Shown here: piece by piece, positions 6,790 through 8,739 of the stretch
Layout: each line of letters begins with the position of its first letter
How positions within the stretch are numbered: the first letter of the stretch is position 1
DNA from: Balneolaceae bacterium
GTDB lineage: Bacteria > Bacteroidota > Rhodothermia > Balneolales > Balneolaceae
Assembly: GCA_007123785.1 (NCBI GenBank)
Contig: SLGL01000028.1
Span: forward strand, 1-8,739
DNA length: 8,739 bases
Direction: 5' to 3'
Program-made: the position numbers and the translations under genes
Notes under the pieces: generated by a model
Databases searched by the model: none
Seen by the model: only the letters and a program-made list of their open reading frames with translations
What the model was told of the DNA's origin: nothing

Positions 6790-7695
6790 TTAAATTCCGA
6801 TTCCAATTCCAGCACTCCAAACACTAACATTGCCAATACTAATGTCACTTCTGAGATGGAGAAATCCCAAAGAGATGTTCAGTCCGGCTGTCAGCCGTAA
6901 ATTATTGTCGCTTTGAAAATCAAGGTCTATTTCCTGGTCTTCTATCTCTTCCGTAAGGTTCGTGAGCGTGTATTGGACATTCATGCTTGCATATTCGTAC
7001 TGTGTGCCGCCATAGAGTATTAGAGGTCCGAAACGTTTGCTTGCTTTTACATCGAATGCAAGTGTGCTGGTATCGATGATTTCACCGATTTTAAAACTCT
7101 GGTAATAGACTCCTCCGGACAGATCAACCGGAAGGGCACTAATGTATTGTCCGAATCCATGTCGTACTCCAAATCCAACCAGGTCGATGTCAGGTATATC
7201 CGAATCGCCAGTGTATGTGAAAAAACGAACCATGACCTGCGTATTATAAATGTTACCAACGGTTAACTGGGGTACTACAAAAGGGAGATAATCGAGATTC
7301 AGATGCCCGTTCTGCATTTGATATGTAAGTCCCTGTGGCCCCTGAACTGTTGCACCCTGTCCTCCGAAAATTGTGGCCGTCTGAACTCGTTCCTGTGGGA
7401 ATGGTTCAGGAGGAACAGCTTCATATACTTTTTCCGGATCCCGAATAAATGTGGCCATGCCGATGGCATCAATACGTATAAAAAGTCCGGTTTCGACAGA
7501 GGCAGTCCCGCTGAATCCTGAGTTTAGATTTGCACCGAAACCATTCAAAAAAGGCTGAAGATATCCGGTAACATTATCGGATGATAGCTGTTTTATAGTC
7601 TCTTCTATCTGATTTTGTGCAAATGCATAGGTATTACAACTGAAAAAAAGAAATAGAAGGGAAACGATTCTGGTAAAGTTATTTCGGAGATTCAT
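6790..7695 (-). CDS. Probable outer-membrane protein resembling the DUF6588 family
   Basis: This 301-residue exported protein begins with a signal peptide: basic N-terminus, hydrophobic core at about 10-20, and likely signal peptidase I cleavage after A24-F-A26. C20 also partly fits a lipobox, but the A-F-A-Q site is better. The segment G44-Y-L-Q-P-F-L-N-G-F-G-A-N-L-N-S-G-F and the next strands resemble DUF6588 proteins of Bacteroidota as I remember them; no search was possible. The rest has alternating hydrophobic strands and Gly/aromatic turns (V172-G-F-G-V-R-H-G-F-G-Q-Y, S193-G-G-V-Y-Y-Q-S, L227-Y-G-G-T-Q-Y-E-Y) and ends in strands with a final G-I-G-I-G-I, consistent with a beta barrel. 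The residue-specific function is unknown. A start at 7695 puts the signal peptide at the N-terminus; no Shine-Dalgarno sequence is present. It is probably a single-gene unit, since a hairpin follows and a 330-base gap precedes it. Confidence 0.72.
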   Translation of the reverse strand: MNLRNNFTRIVSLLFLFFSCNTYAFAQNQIEETIKQLSSDNVTGYLQPFLNGFGANLNSGFSGTASVETGLFIRIDAIGMATFIRDPEKVYEAVPPEPFPQERVQTATIFGGQGATVQGPQGLTYQMQNGHLNLDYLPFVVPQLTVGNIYNTQVMVRFFTYTGDSDIPDIDLVGFGVRHGFGQYISALPVDLSGGVYYQSFKIGEIIDTSTLAFDVKASKRFGPLILYGGTQYEYASMNVQYTLTNLTEEIEDQEIDLDFQSDNNLRLTAGLNISLGFLHLRSDISIGNVSVWSAGIGIGI

Positions 7696-8025
7696 CAGGT
7701 GTTAAATATCTGAATTAATATAAACTGTTTAATTCAATAAATTGGAATCGCTAACGCACGGGGCGCTATGTGTGACAAAACATTGAATAAATTTTTAATC
7801 TTTTTTTGAAAGTTCTTACTTATGTAGATAGCAATAAAATCAGTCAACTATTAGTTTGTGAAATAAATTAGTTTAGCCATTGTTTCTGAATGGATGCAAA
7901 GAAAGTACGAAGATGTTTTCATATTTAAACGGAATGATAGTTTTAACTTTTTTTAAAAGAAACGAGAATACATCTTATCTAAGGAATTACCTGAACTTTA
8001 TTCTGAGGTTCCGTAGAAGACAGAT
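7696..8025. other. 330-base A+T-rich intergenic gap without a convincing gene
   Basis: This separates the outer-membrane protein gene from gntK, both on the minus strand. It must hold the promoter of the former and the transcript end of the latter, but I found no clear terminator or promoter. Visible details are a G+C-rich islet at about 7747-7768 in otherwise A+T-rich DNA, and an ATTAGTTT direct repeat at 7850-7857 and 7867-7874. A plus-strand frame from a TTG at 7880 reads antisense into gntK and looks spurious. Confidence 0.6.
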
Positions 8026-8523
8026 TTATTTTTTAAGATGTCTTAGTTCTTTTAAAATATTTCGGACAATCTGTTGCGGTGAGGGCCGTATTGAAACCCT
8101 CAGTGCATTTGAAGGTTCTTCGAGTGTGTTTAACTGAGAATCCAGCAGATCTGCCGGCATATAATGGCCATGTCGTTTGCTGAGCCGTTCACTGATGAGC
8201 TTTTTCGACCCCTTCATATAGACAAAGAGCACTTCGTTTTCATTGGACAGCGATACCAGCTTTTTACGATACCACATTTTCAATGCTGAACAGGCCAGAA
8301 CAGCCCCGCCCGATCTGTTCCATTTGGCAATTTGGCGCGCCAGTTTTTCCAGCCAGGGAATTCGGTCCGTGTCGTTCAGTGGATATCCCGATCTCATTTT
8401 TTCAACGTTTACCTCGGGATGGAAATGGTCGGCATCAAAAAAAGGCAGCCCGAGTTGCTTGGCAAGTAGTTCTCCAACAGTGGTTTTACCGCAGCCGGAG
8501 ACGCCCATCAAAATAATAACCAT
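8026..8523 (-). CDS. gntK: Gluconokinase
   Basis: This 165-residue P-loop kinase transfers phosphate from ATP to gluconate, giving 6-phosphogluconate in the cytosol. All family landmarks are present in order: the Walker A loop G7-V-S-G-C-G-K13-T-T, D30-A-D-H-F-H-P (a variant of DGDxxHP), M43-R-S-G-Y-P-L-N-D-T-D-R-I-P-W57, the C78-S-A-L-K-M-W-Y-R segment, R113-L-S-K-R-H-G-H-Y-M, and L127-D-S-Q-L-N-T-L-E-E-P. Length fits GntK/IdnK-type enzymes. It starts at the methionine just ahead of the Walker A strand; no Shine-Dalgarno sequence is visible. Its product is the substrate of Gnd, encoded about 2 kb away on the same strand, but two envelope genes and a 330-base gap lie between them, so joint transcription is doubtful. 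No gluconate transporter or GntR regulator is in the window. Confidence 0.95.
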   Translation of the reverse strand: MVIILMGVSGCGKTTVGELLAKQLGLPFFDADHFHPEVNVEKMRSGYPLNDTDRIPWLEKLARQIAKWNRSGGAVLACSALKMWYRKKLVSLSNENEVLFVYMKGSKKLISERLSKRHGHYMPADLLDSQLNTLEEPSNALRVSIRPSPQQIVRNILKELRHLKK

Positions 8524-8581
8524 GTTTTCATTTTTTGGTCACAAGATCGAGGCAGCACGGGAAGAATCAAAATGAAAATCA

Positions 8582-8602
8582 AAGATTATTTCTGGTAATC
8601 TT
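8582..8602. repeat. Perfect inverted repeat upstream of gntK (proximal)
   Basis: AAGATTA (8582-8588) and TAATCTT (8596-8602) are exact complements around a 7-base spacer, about 60-80 bases before the gntK start. It could be an operator or a leader-RNA hairpin. It is A+T-rich, so the folding energy would be modest. Confidence 0.3.
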
Positions 8603-8621
8603 CAATATATATAAGAAGTTG

Positions 8622-8638
8622 TAGCTTTATATAAGCTA
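8622..8638. repeat. Inverted repeat upstream of gntK (distal)
   Basis: TAGCTT (8622-8627) and AAGCTA (8633-8638) are exact complements with TATAT between, making an almost symmetrical 17-base element about 100 bases before gntK. Spacing and symmetry suit a dimeric regulator's binding site. It does not match the E. coli GntR operator. Confidence 0.3.
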
Positions 8639-8739
8639 TTGATCTGTATGGGTTAATAGGAAAAAAGTAGTTGAAATTTTTTATATCTGTTTGATAAGAC
8701 TGGAAAATTATCTAAAATCGAAATCATCATTGGTGATGA

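Noticed and set aside
7880..8137. Plus-strand frame of 85 codons in the gap and over the gntK end
   Set aside because: It starts with TTG, has no family resemblance, and its second half is antisense to well-supported gntK coding sequence.
1..8739. Search for tRNA, rRNA, CRISPR arrays, transposases, toxin-antitoxin or defence genes
   Set aside because: No repeats with regular spacing, tRNA-like arms or recognisable mobile or defence domains were found. The YgjP-like peptidase alone does not indicate a defence island, since no restriction or methylase genes accompany it.

Overview
The window looks like ordinary chromosomal DNA from a Bacteroidota/Balneolota-type bacterium. This is an inference. 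It rests on the moderately A+T-leaning composition, on start codons that nearly all lack a Shine-Dalgarno sequence, on a 301-residue envelope protein resembling the DUF6588 family, and on a UbiA-type prenyltransferase of a form I associate with that group. No rRNA, tRNA, insertion sequence, CRISPR array, phage gene or clear integron is visible.

Layout from left to right. (a) 1-936, minus strand: a UbiA-superfamily membrane prenyltransferase, followed 22 bases later by what may be the first seven codons of a further gene running off the left edge. (b) 1134-3587, minus strand: a cysteine desulfurase (upstream), an unrecognised membrane-anchored acidic protein, and a LOG-family phosphoribohydrolase. 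They lie head to tail with gaps of 80 and 10 bases, so at least the last two are probably co-transcribed. (c) 3788-4477, plus strand: a YgjP/SprT-like zinc metallopeptidase, divergent from the desulfurase and convergent with the next block; a 10-bp hairpin sits directly after its stop. (d) 4640-7695, minus strand: a probable outer-membrane protein that ends in a perfect hairpin, then a lipoprotein gene 26 bases ahead of 6-phosphogluconate dehydrogenase (gnd). (e) 7696-8025: an A+T-rich gap of 330 bases with no convincing gene. (f) 8026-8523, minus strand: gluconokinase (gntK), with two short inverted repeats in its upstream region.

The clearest functional link is 6-phosphogluconate. GntK makes it from gluconate, and Gnd oxidatively decarboxylates it to ribulose 5-phosphate with formation of NADPH. 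The two genes are not adjacent, and I do not claim one operon. I found no strong sign of an undescribed multi-gene system. The items most worth checking are the altered aspartate motifs of the prenyltransferase, the unknown membrane protein paired with the LOG enzyme, the lipoprotein-gnd pair, the inverted repeats in the two upstream regions, and a small G+C-rich islet in the large gap.
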